The notes beneath the pieces are model-generated. The model worked only from the letters and a program-made list of their open reading frames with translations. It made no database searches and was not told where the DNA came from. From Moringa oleifera (lineage: Eukaryota > Streptophyta > Magnoliopsida > Brassicales > Moringaceae): 64,000 nucleotides of DNA. Location: assembly GCA_021397835.1 (NCBI GenBank), contig JAJFZO010000065.1:806001-870000 (forward strand). Reading direction: 5' to 3'. The stretch's first letter is position 1, and the number at the start of each line of letters is the position of its first letter. Made by a program: the position numbers and the translations under genes. Below are positions 49,676 through 61,300 of the stretch, piece after piece.

Positions 49676-52600
49676 TCAGAAGAATAGCTTCCGTGGAGAC
49701 GGTCTCGGAAGACCAGAGGATGATGTTTTGGACTTGAGGGGGAAGGGTACTCCATTGCTCTCTTGGCCGCCTGCCACTTTGTCAAGGAGCTTTGCAGCCC
49801 TCGGATCTGTTAGAAGTGTCTTCTGAAATGATTGGGAGAAACCAGTTGCAATAATTGTCACGTGAATTTCTCCATTGTAGCGATCATCCACAACAGCTCC
49901 AAATATTATGTTTGCAGAAGGATCTGCCAGACTGGTAACAACCTGGAAATTCATATTACAGACAGGTATTAGATTAGCAGGTATCCAAAAGGAAAAAAAA
50001 TCTAGAGAACTAGTTGCAGGTTTCCTACATTCTCCATTAATAAGGAATGGTGAAAAGATTTTAATGGTGGATAGCACCTATAGTGGCATACGGGTAAGAT
50101 GGAAGGCCTTGGCAAGATCTGATCTCATAAATGAATCGTTTGATTTAAGCAAGGTAACACCATCTCACTCTATCCACTTGAAGAAACCAAAAACATAGCC
50201 AGATTACTAAACAAATGCCATAACCATTAAGCTTTAATTAACAGAAAAATATTACAGCTTTGGTCCAAAACACATATGGCTTCACAATTTAATATGTATA
50301 TGTACATTTATGTAAATTATCACAAATCAATCAAATTAAGATTCGCTGATATCACAATCAGACCTCTAGAATCAATCAATCATGTGCCTACCAAAAACTG
50401 TTCTTCAGTAGGCATATTTAGACATCAAAAGCTTGAAAACTAGAAAAGAAAACAGAAAAAGTATTGCACCTGAGACACTCTGTTCACTTCCTGCAAGGTT
50501 ATGTCCTTCCCACCAGTAATATTATATACCACCCCAGTAGCTGACTGGATCGACGAACCAATCAAGGGAGCCAAAGTTGCTTGTTCTGCTGCTTCTTCTG
50601 CACGGTTTTTGCTGGATGAAACCCCCACCCCAAGCATTGCAGTCCCAGAATCCTTCATGACCGCCTTAACATCAGCAAAATCCACATTCACCAGTCCAGG
50701 TATCTGCAATACAAGGAAAACATTATCAGGTGAAACCAGTGATGAAAATACTTAAAAATAGATGCTCAATGAATAGGCCTAATGTCACAGCTCCGATCAC
50801 TACCACAAACTAAATGACAAGCACCTTTTAGTGTAAGTCCACAAATGATATGCAACCCAGGCTATTATTTAAATATGACAAAGACTAGCTGCCTTCAAAT
50901 TGACAATAAAGTCAAGGTCTAAGAAGCCAAAGGTGAGTGAGATACAAATGTTCGAGAAATTATTTAAGCAATTGGCAAGTAGATTCTTGACGCGATGACT
51001 AAAAAATTTCTTCCATTTGAGTATTTTGTGCAAACACTGTTTAACAAATTATCATGACTGGATAATCAAACGACAACATCAGGATATGCAAGCCTGATTG
51101 AAAGTCAGGTGTAACTTGGAAGTTCTCAGATTTCATGGAAAAATGCAGGAATCTAGCTTTGTTTTTCACAAAATCAAAAAAACTCACTGTGATTATGTCT
51201 GAGATTCCTTGCACCCCTTGGCGTAAAACATCATCAGCAAGAAGGAAAGCATCCTGGAGGGGTGTCTGCTCGTCAGCAATATCAAGTAGACGATCATTTG
51301 GAATTACAATTAGAGTATCAACATTCTTTTGCAACTTTTCAATAGCCTCCAGTGCCTGCAAAGATACAAATAAAAGTCATAGCTCTGTAGAACTTTATTT
51401 TAAATATCTAGATAATACCGTGACTTCACTTGGTCTCTAATACAGATACTACTTCCATGCAGTTGAATTGGTATATTCATTTGAAAATGATTCATATCAC
51501 CGAACGAAGTAAATCACCAAAGGAAGTGAATCATCGATGGAAGCACACCAATAACTAAGCATCTATAAATATACCCATAATCCTCCGAAGATCATCAAGC
51601 CTAAATCCCTCCTTATCATATGGAAAGTGAAATCATCCCAAAACAACATATCATAAAACAGCACATACCTGCAAAGATCTTTTACGTCCTTCAAAGCTGA
51701 AAGGGTAAGTAACAACACCAACAGTCAAATAACCAGCCTCTTTCGATATCTGAGCAACAACGGGGGCAGCACCTGACCCAGTGCCGCCACCCATACCAGC
51801 TGTTATAAAAACAAGGTCTGAGCCCTTAAGAGCATTTGCAATGGCTTCTTTTGATTCTTCGGCAGCTTGTTCCCCTAACATTGGATTTCCACCCGTACCT
51901 ATATGCAATCAAGTGATTTAAATAAAAGGACAACACAGATACCTGAAAATAAATTAAGAAGCATAGGCATATAAACAAGGCATTCTCATGATTAATAAAG
52001 GAGAGTGCCTGACCTAGTCCACGAGTCAAAAGCTCTCCAATTTGGAGTGGGTTCTCTGCCGCAGACTGTAACAGAGCTTGTGCATCTGTGTTTATGGCAT
52101 AGAAATCAACTCCCTAATTTCAAAAAAAAAAAGCAAACACATTAAGAACTTACAAAGAAAATAAGAAATGTCCAGGTCATCTGGTATCAGCTTTTCCAGT
52201 TCATACCTTATAAAAGACAACTCCAAGGGGATGAACAGAAACAGTTCATGTTTTCAGTTAACTCAGTGCAGCCAATGGACTCAAACCACACACCAGTTGT
52301 AGACAATAATATCTATACCAAGCAGAAACATTTTATAACCTAATAAATCATGTTAGTTTTACTTAAATCTAATAATAAAAAAAAAGGATTAAAAGAACAA
52401 AAATGTTAAAAATGCCAAAACCAACAACAACGTTGATACAGCCGATGAATTTCTAAAAGTGGTTTCACTTAAAACCACATAGATCCGAAAGGAAGATAAA
52501 AATGCTAGAACATGGCGAATTAAAGTGACAAACACTCTCCCAAAGAAAGCACCAATTAACACATCAGTCATGAAAGAGGCAGAGTGAGAATTCACAAATT

Positions 52601-52982
52601 GCCTAAGCAGCAGTCAAAACCCGCGAAAATAGGAACAAGAATGAATATAAAAATAAACTTTACCAATTTTTTTTTATTAAAAATGAAGAGGACTTACATG
52701 CAAACCGCTAGAAATCATGCGATTAACGGCATTGTTGCCACCTCCACCTACACCGACGACCTTTATCTTGGCAGACTCCATTGCCGCAAAAGAGCATCTT
52801 ACACCCCGAGAAGTAGACGCAGAACTGGGTCTTCTATAGAAACCTCTTCTCCTATCGCTACTGCTATCAGTACACAAGCAAGTCCTACACAAAGAATGAG
52901 ACACGGTCTTTTGGAAAAACGAGGAGTAAATCGAAGAATAAGAGATTGGTTTATTTGGATTTGTCAATTGAAGTGAGGCCAT
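49676..52982 (-). CDS. FTSZ1: Plastid division protein FtsZ1
   Basis: FtsZ1 is a tubulin-like GTPase that co-assembles with FtsZ2 into the stromal Z ring for chloroplast division. Exons in transcript order: 52982-52698, 52113-52014, 51898-51669, 51355-51188, 50703-50470, 49942-49676; they sum to 428 codons (427 residues). Residues 1 to about 65 are Ser/Arg-rich and poor in acidic residues, as expected of a transit peptide. The GTPase core follows: [25 protein letters not shown], the tubulin signature [12 protein letters not shown] (about 175-186), [16 protein letters not shown] and, in the T7/synergy region, [21 protein letters not shown]. The tail ([13 protein letters not shown]) lacks the C-terminal ARC6-binding motif of FtsZ2, supporting FtsZ1. 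Confidence 0.96.
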
Positions 52983-54665
52983 TTTTCTTCACAGAAATTG
53001 TCTTGAGAAGCTGGCAGTAACAGTGAAGAGAGAGTTTCTTAGGGTTTTAGAGACAACATTTTATTTTAATTTGATTTCCAAATTCTGCGGGGTGTCACTA
53101 GAAACGTAAAGAGATTGGGTGGACCCTTCGTTCGTATCAAATATTCATATGGTTCCGCTGCAAAAGAAAACGACTAAACGACGCCGGTTATCTTTCCTCC
53201 CTTCCCTATGATCCACCTCCCCTCTTTTTCTCCTCCTCCTGTATTACACTATTACTTTCTCACTTCTGAGATGGCATTGCATATTAAGAAAGCACCATTT
53301 AAAGTACACAAAAATGAAAAGCTTGTTTTTAAAAGAATTACCAATATTAAATTTCATATATTTCATCATTTTTTATGATATTTAATCTATTGATATATAA
53401 ATTAAAAATTAAAAAAACAACTATAAAAATTATATAAAATTTTAATATTTATTTTATTTTATCAATTAAATTTTCGTGTTTAAAAAATAACATATCAAAC
53501 TTTAATTTTTAATTTAGTTTAAATTAGATTTTAATTCAAATAATTATAAAAAATTAAAAATATTCTTATTATTAAAATACTTTAAAAATAATTTAAATAA
53601 ATTTTTTACTCTATTTTAAATTTATTTTTTAAATTTAAATAATTTTGATATAAAATCTATTTTACATTAATTTTTTTAAAAATTTTAATAAAATAGATTT
53701 AAATATATGTATTTTTAATACTCAAAAAAATTTAAAATTTTTTATGAAAGCAACTTAAATAAATTTCTTCACATTTATGAAAGTTTTCAAATTAAAATCT
53801 ATTGTATAACTTTTTTAATTTTTTATAAAATTTAATTTAATTAAAATTCAATTGATCACTTTTTAAATATAAATATTTTAATTAATAACTTAAATAAATA
53901 TTAAAATTTTATAAAATTTTTACTTAAAAATAAAATTAAAAATTTTAAAAAATTAATTTATTGATAAACAAATACCAACTTATAAATCAAATCAAAAGTT
54001 CGAATTTCCTTAACTCATCAAATATATTCCACATAATTAAATTCAAAATCTTGTAAATTAATGGCTAAACTGAACTCATGAAAAATTTCAAGGGACATCA
54101 CAATTATAAAAGATAATAAAGAAAAACAAAATTGAGAGGCAGAAGCAGTCTTGACAACAAGACTATTCTATTCAAGAATGAAGATAATTCAGTGAACCTG
54201 AATGCTTATAAACCAAATCCAACCTGACCAGTTTCCCGGATTTTACAAACCCTAAAAGTATCTGATAAGTCAGAGGATGATTAGGAAACCGCTACTCAAG
54301 AACAATAAGGAAAGAAATCAGGTTTTCTTCTCTTCTGCGGTAAGATATTAGTCATACTGAAAGCAGCAATGCATTTTCCAACAATTATTTCATCCAAATT
54401 ACACACCTGTAGTCTCAATGTCTCAGAGAATGGCCGCAAAATTTATGGAATTGAATGAGATAAATATAACAATATGAAAGCAGGCCATGTAAAGCACGGA
54501 AACAAAACCAGTTCATTGTTCACACTGCGATAAGAATTACATACAGAACCCAACATGACAAGATGTTGAGTGATCCACAACACCTAAAATCCAGTTCTGT
54601 GGCCGCCAATCCACAAGCTATGATTTTTTGGTCTAACAACAAAATAGTCTTCCCCGTAACAAGCT
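52983..54665. other. FtsZ1 upstream region, A/T-rich block, VHA-e 3' UTR
   Basis: 52983-53280 is FtsZ1 leader and promoter. 53330-54000 is almost purely A/T and holds an inverted copy of the dispersed A/T core (53709-53748). 54130-54665 is probably the long 3' UTR of the V-ATPase e gene. No gene is seen in between. Confidence 0.6.
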
Positions 54666-56469
54666 CTACTCCCCTTCGTTCAAAATAGGGACTATGAGTG
54701 GTTTCATTTGCGCAAGATATACAATCGCCCACCTAATAGAGGAAGAGAAGAATAGATAGTAAGAGAAAAAAAGAATTCGATGTCACATGATTATCTCTGA
54801 AACTAGAAAAGATGGCAGAAGCGTAGCTACACAAATCTCCTGATAAGAAACAGTTCATCTCACAAGAACAGCACAACACACGTTCACAAATTCAACAAGC
54901 AGATATCATTCATCAATTAAAACAAATGTCATTTAGTATCTGATAATGGCTAAACGAAAGTGAGATTTTCAGTAATGACAACTTTTTCCTCAAAATGCTG
55001 CTATATTGAGAAGGCAAATCAGTTCAAAACACTCATCGAACTTTCATTGAGCATTTCGTCAGAAACTGTAAGTAGCTTATTTCCTACTTGGTTAAAGGGC
55101 AGCAGCAGCAACAAAACTACTATCATTTGAAACACTCACAGCAAGTTGGCTCTTCCAATGACAAACCGTCACCAGGTTTTACCTCTGGTGAATCTGTGGT
55201 ATTAGGAAGCCAATCAGTAAGCTATATGAATTATTTGCATCTCCAAATTGCAAGGGTATGATGAGAAGAAACATGAATCAATCTCTTACAAAGCAACCAA
55301 TGGATTACTGAAGAAAATAACATCCTAATGAAACCTGAATCAGTGCCAAATGCAAGCCAATAAGTCTGTCTAGAAACATTTTAAAAAAAGAAAAACACTT
55401 TCACAAACCACAACAGTTTAGAGAGACCTATATGTCGTGAAATCAAGTGATTGCTAATGACTGTAAAAGGCAACCAAATGTTAACTTACATCATCCAACA
55501 ACAAACTGTTGCTGTAATAACCAATGTTAAGTGGAGCCTGCAAAAGAAAACACAGGTCATCCATCTTACATAGGCAGAAGATAAGATATACAGTAGAGGA
55601 AATACTTGAGTTCATTAAGAAAACAATAAACAACATAAGAAATCCTTTCAATTTGCTAATTCACAAACAAGAACAGATTTTAGACCATATTCTTAACTGA
55701 AAACACTTATTATTCATTAGATTCCAAATAACATGGAACACTGAGATGACTAGTTCCAGGGCATTGCACTTCCTTACTGGCAGCCATTGACATAATTCAA
55801 AAGAAAAAATAAAAATAAATTATACTTTTGGTGTTTCAACTTAAGATAATCTTCAGTTTCTATGTAAAGTTCATGATGCATCAAAATCTCCAGTGCAAAG
55901 GCACCCAAGATGGCCAAGGTACAAATCCATCTTGAAAAAAAACACCATCAAGTATCATGCCCATCATCAGTGCTAGCACTCCACGATTGAGCTCAAAACT
56001 TTTGCAACTGTTTGAAGAACCTCAAACAGTATAAGCATTGATTGTTACTATTCCTCAAAAGCCCTAGTAACAACTGTAAACATCCTAGTAAATTTTCATA
56101 CATGAACAAAACAGGCAATTTAATCCCAAACAAAAGCTTTTCGCCAAATTCGTAGCACTATATCTCCTTAAGACCAAATCAAATCCAGCTAGATTTTACA
56201 TCTCTTAAAATATAATTAAGCAAACATTTGAATTTAAAAACTCCAACTTAAATGTACTCTTCTCAAGTCAGCATGTCAAAGCTAGGCAAACACGAAATTC
56301 AAATAATGAAGGACAAGACTCAAAGGGCCAATGTTAATTCACATAAGATTAATTGATAATAAGAAACATACAGATTAGCAGAGGGTCCTCTGTTGCAGCA
56401 GATTCTAGTACAAAGCGAAGCAATTACCCCAATCACAGCGAAGATTAGGGTCGTTACCAGGAAACCCAT
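54666..56469 (-). CDS. VHA-e: V-type proton ATPase subunit e
   Basis: Subunit e is a very small hydrophobic protein of the membrane V0 sector of the vacuolar H+-ATPase. Exons in transcript order: 56469-56372, 55537-55490, 54732-54666; they sum to 71 codons, giving 70 residues, the known plant length. Each exon is too short to stand out as an open frame, so the gene is found only by joining them. Two membrane helices are visible: [17 protein letters not shown], then [20 protein letters not shown]. The conserved [11 protein letters not shown] lies between them and the end is [14 protein letters not shown]. Introns of 834 and 757 bases make up most of the locus. A leader intron is likely: a donor CTGTAAGTATC near 56590 and an acceptor TTGCAG near 56500, both read on the minus strand. 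Confidence 0.95.
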
Positions 56470-57166
56470 ATTCGATCTTGATCTGAAAGAAATTCCTGCA
56501 ACGAAAAATCTGATTCAATTAGGGGTCAACGAAAAGAAAAAGTTGCCCAATACATATACATATACAACGAGAACGTGAGAGATACTTACAGTACGTTGAG
56601 GTTGCTGAGAAAACACAGACAAAGAGGGAGAAAATAATTGGGATCTCACAATCTGAGACCAGATGCTTCACGCACGAGGCAGAACTCACAGCCTGAGGTA
56701 ATCGCCTCGGGACCCACCCGAGACCCAATCCTCTCTGGGCTCAAAATGAAGTAAACAGGATTGGCTTCCATCCATCTCTGACCTTAACAACATCGGGCTA
56801 AGAATTAGGCTCACGTTTAACAATGGGCTTACCATCTAGGGCCCCCTCGAGACCAAACAGTTATGCCATTCAATTCAAAATATTAACTTACTAAACGAGG
56901 GAATATTTTCTTTTTCCAAAAAGCATAGTGCTGGTTGGAATGCTCATATCTTTGTTTCATGCTACCTACTTGAGCAATTGCCCTGCTCATGATTTCTTGT
57001 GGGCTCTGGAGGGACTCACTTTAGAGGTGTGATGCTCACAGAAAATGTGAGTGAGTGACACGTATTGCTGTCACTCATCCAGCTCTGGTAGACCAAATAA
57101 GAATACCCAGAATTTGTGTTTGGCTTGTTTCAGTCCTTCGTTCTTGTATTGCTGATTAAAGCTAGA
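56470..57166. promoter_or_regulatory. Divergent promoter region, VHA-e (-) / Gly-His-rich protein (+)
   Basis: 56470-56760 is the VHA-e leader and proximal promoter. GGGCTCAAAAT, CATCGGGCTAAG and AATGGGCTTACC (56735-56840) resemble partial site II elements. The rest, to 57166, is upstream of the small secreted-protein gene. I see no coding sequence beyond antisense shadows. Confidence 0.45.
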
Positions 57167-57580
57167 ATGGCCGCTTCTTCAAGGCTTCTCTTTCTTCTTG
57201 GATTGGCCTTTGCTGTTTTCCTCGTTATCTCCTCTGAAGTCTCAGCTCGTGAGGTAGCTGATGTTACCCAAACCAGTGAGTTCCAATTTTGCCTTTACTT
57301 TTTCTTAACAGAACTTGTTATCTCTTTTTACTTGTTATCAGTTGGTGTTTCAGCAGAGTCAAAAAGCAGATGGTAACACTGATATCTCTTGTGTTGTGCA
57401 GAGGCGAAGGGGGAGATGGACCTGAACCAATTCTGGCACGGACCTGGAAGTGGACACCTGCATGGGAGGGGCCACAGGCCTGGCCATGGCCGCGGACACC
57501 ATGGGGGACATGATCATGGTGGTCACCCAAGAGCGCATGGAGCTGCTGTTGATGATCAAATCCAGGAAGTCCAAAACTGA
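57167..57580 (+). CDS. Small secreted glycine/histidine-rich protein, 95 aa
   Basis: Exons 57167-57275 and 57402-57580 sum to 96 codons (95 residues). The first about 27 residues (MAASSRLLFLLGLAFAVFLV...SEVSA) are a clear signal peptide, so the mature chain is about 68 residues and probably secreted to the wall. Residues 48-84 hold 11 histidines and many glycines (GHLHGRGHRPGHGRGHHGGH), then a short acidic tail (DDQIQEVQN). It resembles plant glycine-rich cell-wall-type proteins by architecture only. The histidine spacing could bind metals (inference). AATAAA near 57654 is a likely poly(A) signal. I know no function. Confidence 0.7.
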
Positions 57581-58345
57581 AGAATGTGGTCAGGATCCTT
57601 GTGTGCTAACAAAATAAGTTAAAAGAGATAATGTAGCTCACTTGTGTCTCCAATAATAAAGGTCATCTATATATTCAGAATGTCTTCATTGCCAAGAGCA
57701 AATATTTCAATCAAGTCTATTCCCTGACCATGTTAAAGGCACTGAAAAAACAAACACCAGTTTGGATATCACCCTGTCTGCAGAAGCAAAGTAAAACTGA
57801 AGGGCAATAGTTGACTGAAAACAGATGAAGAAACACAAAGGCCATGCTTGACTAGCAGAATGATCAAATTAGATGCAATTCAGGTCAACATCTTCATTCT
57901 ACATAAGAAAAGCAAGAGACATTACAGGGCACTACAACATGAAAGAAAAAATTAATTAAATTTCACATTGTTCTTAAACATTTCCAATGTATTTTTGACA
58001 TTTCAACAGTTAGCAGTTCGAATGTTTAAGCAGTCATTCTTGTGCAGCTTCATCTGAAAATTGAACAGTCTACAAGGGGAAAAGAAAAAAAATTGGGGGA
58101 ATCCTTCCCCCTGATTAGATTAGATGGACATACAACACGAATTTCTGATCCATCAGGTTTCTCCTTTTATAAAAAAAATAAAAAGAAAAAGAAAATGAAA
58201 GTGAATAACTATAACAGAAAAAAAAAAAAAAAGGACCGGGGCGGGGGGGCCGTTGTTCTCTTCTTTTTCCTTTTTTCTCTTGTACTTTCATCTTTCCTCC
58301 TAATGAAAGGGAAAGGGGAGCAAAGGGGTAAATCAAGCTTTGCCT
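57581..58345. other. Convergent 3' region of the small secreted protein and TOP1
   Basis: This holds the 3' UTR of the Gly/His-rich gene (+) and of topoisomerase I (-). An A-rich run with a GGACCGGGGCGGGGGGG segment lies at about 58215-58250. No other coding sequence is supported. Confidence 0.5.
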
Positions 58346-61300
58346 TCAGAATCTAAAATCTGGTTCCACGTCCATTGCCCAAGTAAACTTCGCCAGAAGA
58401 GACTTGTTGAATATCTGCAAAGATGAAAATAATAAAATTACAAAAGAAAGTTCAAAATTGCATAATAAAGAGAAACCTGCAATTAATTTGGAATGCATGA
58501 AATTTGAGAATTCAATCCCATCTGGAGAGAAAAAAAGACCATGATTGTTGATCTAATCATTATAAACATTGAAGAATAAAACCGTTCACCTTCTCAATAG
58601 GAACTTCGTGTCGCTTGCACCATGCAACCGTTATCCTAGGGTCAAGGTAATTGATTTTGGATGTTCCTAATGCTACAGTTTTAAGATCCTCTTTGGTTTG
58701 CATATCCCGTTCCATTTTCTCGATCTTTGCATTTGTTTGAGCTATCTTCCTTTCTATGCTGCATATTTTCATGAACCATGATGTCACAGAACATACACAA
58801 AAGACATAAAATGAGCTTTGAGGAAATCGAAAGAAGGGAAAGTCATATTACGCTTCCGGTGATAAGTTCCTCTTTCGTTTTCCATCAGCATCCTTCAGCG
58901 GGGGCTTGCCTTTCTTAGCCCTGTCCAGATCAGTTTTCAGCTCTTTCACCATATCCTACAAGAAAAGTAAAGGACACATGTGAGTGCAACACGCAAGGAG
59001 ACAGATGCTATAGGTTCTACAAAAGAATTCCTGAAGTGGCTATAATGCAGTAATATTGCCAAGACTCCTAAGCAATTTTAACAATAGTTACTCCAGAGGT
59101 GTATATGCAAGCAAGCACAAGCACACACAAAGAAGGAACAAAACTGAATGGAGTGGAAGTAGCCCCTATAAACATCCCGACTTCCCACTATGTTGAATAA
59201 GTCATTACCTTAAGCTCTTCTATTTTCCCAATCAACTTCGTCATTTGAGCACTATGAGATTTTGAAATACTACGCTGATGATTACAAATAATTGCAACCT
59301 GCAGCAAGGGAGACCAGAATCGCAGATAACTCAGAAGTAACTCAAAATGTATACCACAATTAGCCAAGTAAACCTGTCTAGAAATTAACTTACCTCCTTG
59401 TTTGCATGCTGGTAAACAACAATTTTCTCCGCAACATCACCATCTCTGGTTCCTCTATGCAACTGCATCACAACACAAAAAACTCAAATAATAAGAAATC
59501 CCTAACAGAAAATTGATTGATTCCACTAATGAAGGTGTCATCTATTGTAATTGTTTGGCCTGAACAATAAAAAAGAAGGCATATTGAAAATTTGACTGAC
59601 AATTTTTCTAGGTTATACTATCCATATGTAGTCAAGTAAACCAGAACACAGATTATCTATGCCCCCAGCAGCATACCATCTCATCCAATGTGATTGATGC
59701 ATTATATGTACGGAAGACTTTTGCTGTAAGGCCAGGCATAAGTTCCTTTAGATGAGCGTTCAGTTTGGTTGTATCCAGCTGGTCAAAAAGATCATCACTC
59801 TCACTTTTTCCTGGATAAAATGGAAGGCATAGTCATTCTTCATGAACATAAACACAAAAGCTTTTAAAAAGAATTTTTATTCACTCACCAGATTGGAACT
59901 GTCCAATTGCCTTGTAAACAGGAAGCTCGACCTCAACTGTGTTTAAATAATGAATTGAATCCTTACCAAGGAAGTCAAACTGAACCAAAGAAAACCACAC
60001 ATATAAGCACTTGAAAATGCCTAGTAAACTCTCAAGCCAAGAAGAATCATAGAGCAACAAATCAGCACCACTCAAAAACATTGATAGGTGTCTTGTGCTC
60101 TCTTCTTCCCAAAGAATGTATAATAAAGTCACTTCTTGATACTATGTAAACAGAAGGCCATATCTGAAATTTGCTCTGAAGAACATGATATTTTCATACC
60201 TTTATCTTGTTTGGAGGTATGCACTCCACATTTCCAACTTTCAATGTACAGCAACCAACAGTGTCGGCTTCATCATCATCCTGCAAAAAGCCAACCATAA
60301 AATGAAGAAAACAAGGCAATCACATCTCATTGGAAATGCAAATAATAGAACTTTCTAACTGACGGTTACAGTGAAACTTCCATGCAGCAAAGATAGGACA
60401 AACTGCAACTAATACAAAATTGAATGTCTGAAAAGACAAACGAAATACCCAAAAAGTCTGACAACATGCAAAATGTAGGCCATCAGAACCCCTACAAGTC
60501 TCAACCTCCCCCCCCCCCCCCCAAAAAAAAAAAACCCAACCCAAAAAAAAAAAAAAAGAGAGAGAGAGAGAAGGGAAACTTAATAGTTTGTCAGTTGGAA
60601 TAGTCCAACTCTGAACTTATTTAAATACATTTTACTCAAGTGAATGTTACATAGATTTAGTATGTTAAACTATCAGACTTCCGGAGAATAAGGTTTTGTA
60701 CTAGTGCTTCTCTACCAATATCTTAGCCCTCCTGACAAGGCATTATAAAATGAACCAATTGTGAATGTTATCAACCAATTCCAAAGAGCCTTCAAAGAAA
60801 AGGTGGACAAACAATCTAGGACGGAAAGACTGGCAGGAAAGTCGAGAATGCCCACTGCATACGCCATTCTGACAACGTCTATCACAGCAAAAAATCGAAG
60901 GCCTTTCAAACTAATTAATCAGAGGTTTTAATCATCTCTAAAAGAGAGAACAAATTAACAACATAATAGTCATGGGCTTCAGTCACACCGACTTCATCAT
61001 AATGCAGAAATATTAATGGCAAAATGCAAGTACTTTGATTATAAGAACAAAAAGTCAAGAAAAACCGAATCGTACAACTGCAAGCACATGGTCATGCAGA
61101 TGAATGTGCTAAGTACAAGTGGGGGGAAAACAAATCAGAAAGTACATAACAGGATGCTGCTTGATTTAACCAGGAAAATGTTAGATATGATCCAAAAAGA
61201 TAACAGACTCTCACGTATCATGCTCATGGTATGACTAAAAGCACAAACCTTGAAAACGATATCCTTCTCCACAAGAAAGATAAAAGCGGAAAAAGGAGAT

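Noticed and set aside
54520..54732. 70-codon frame starting [13 protein letters not shown]
   Set aside because: It overlaps VHA-e exon 3 in a different frame. The correct frame, joined across introns, gives the 70-residue V-ATPase e protein.
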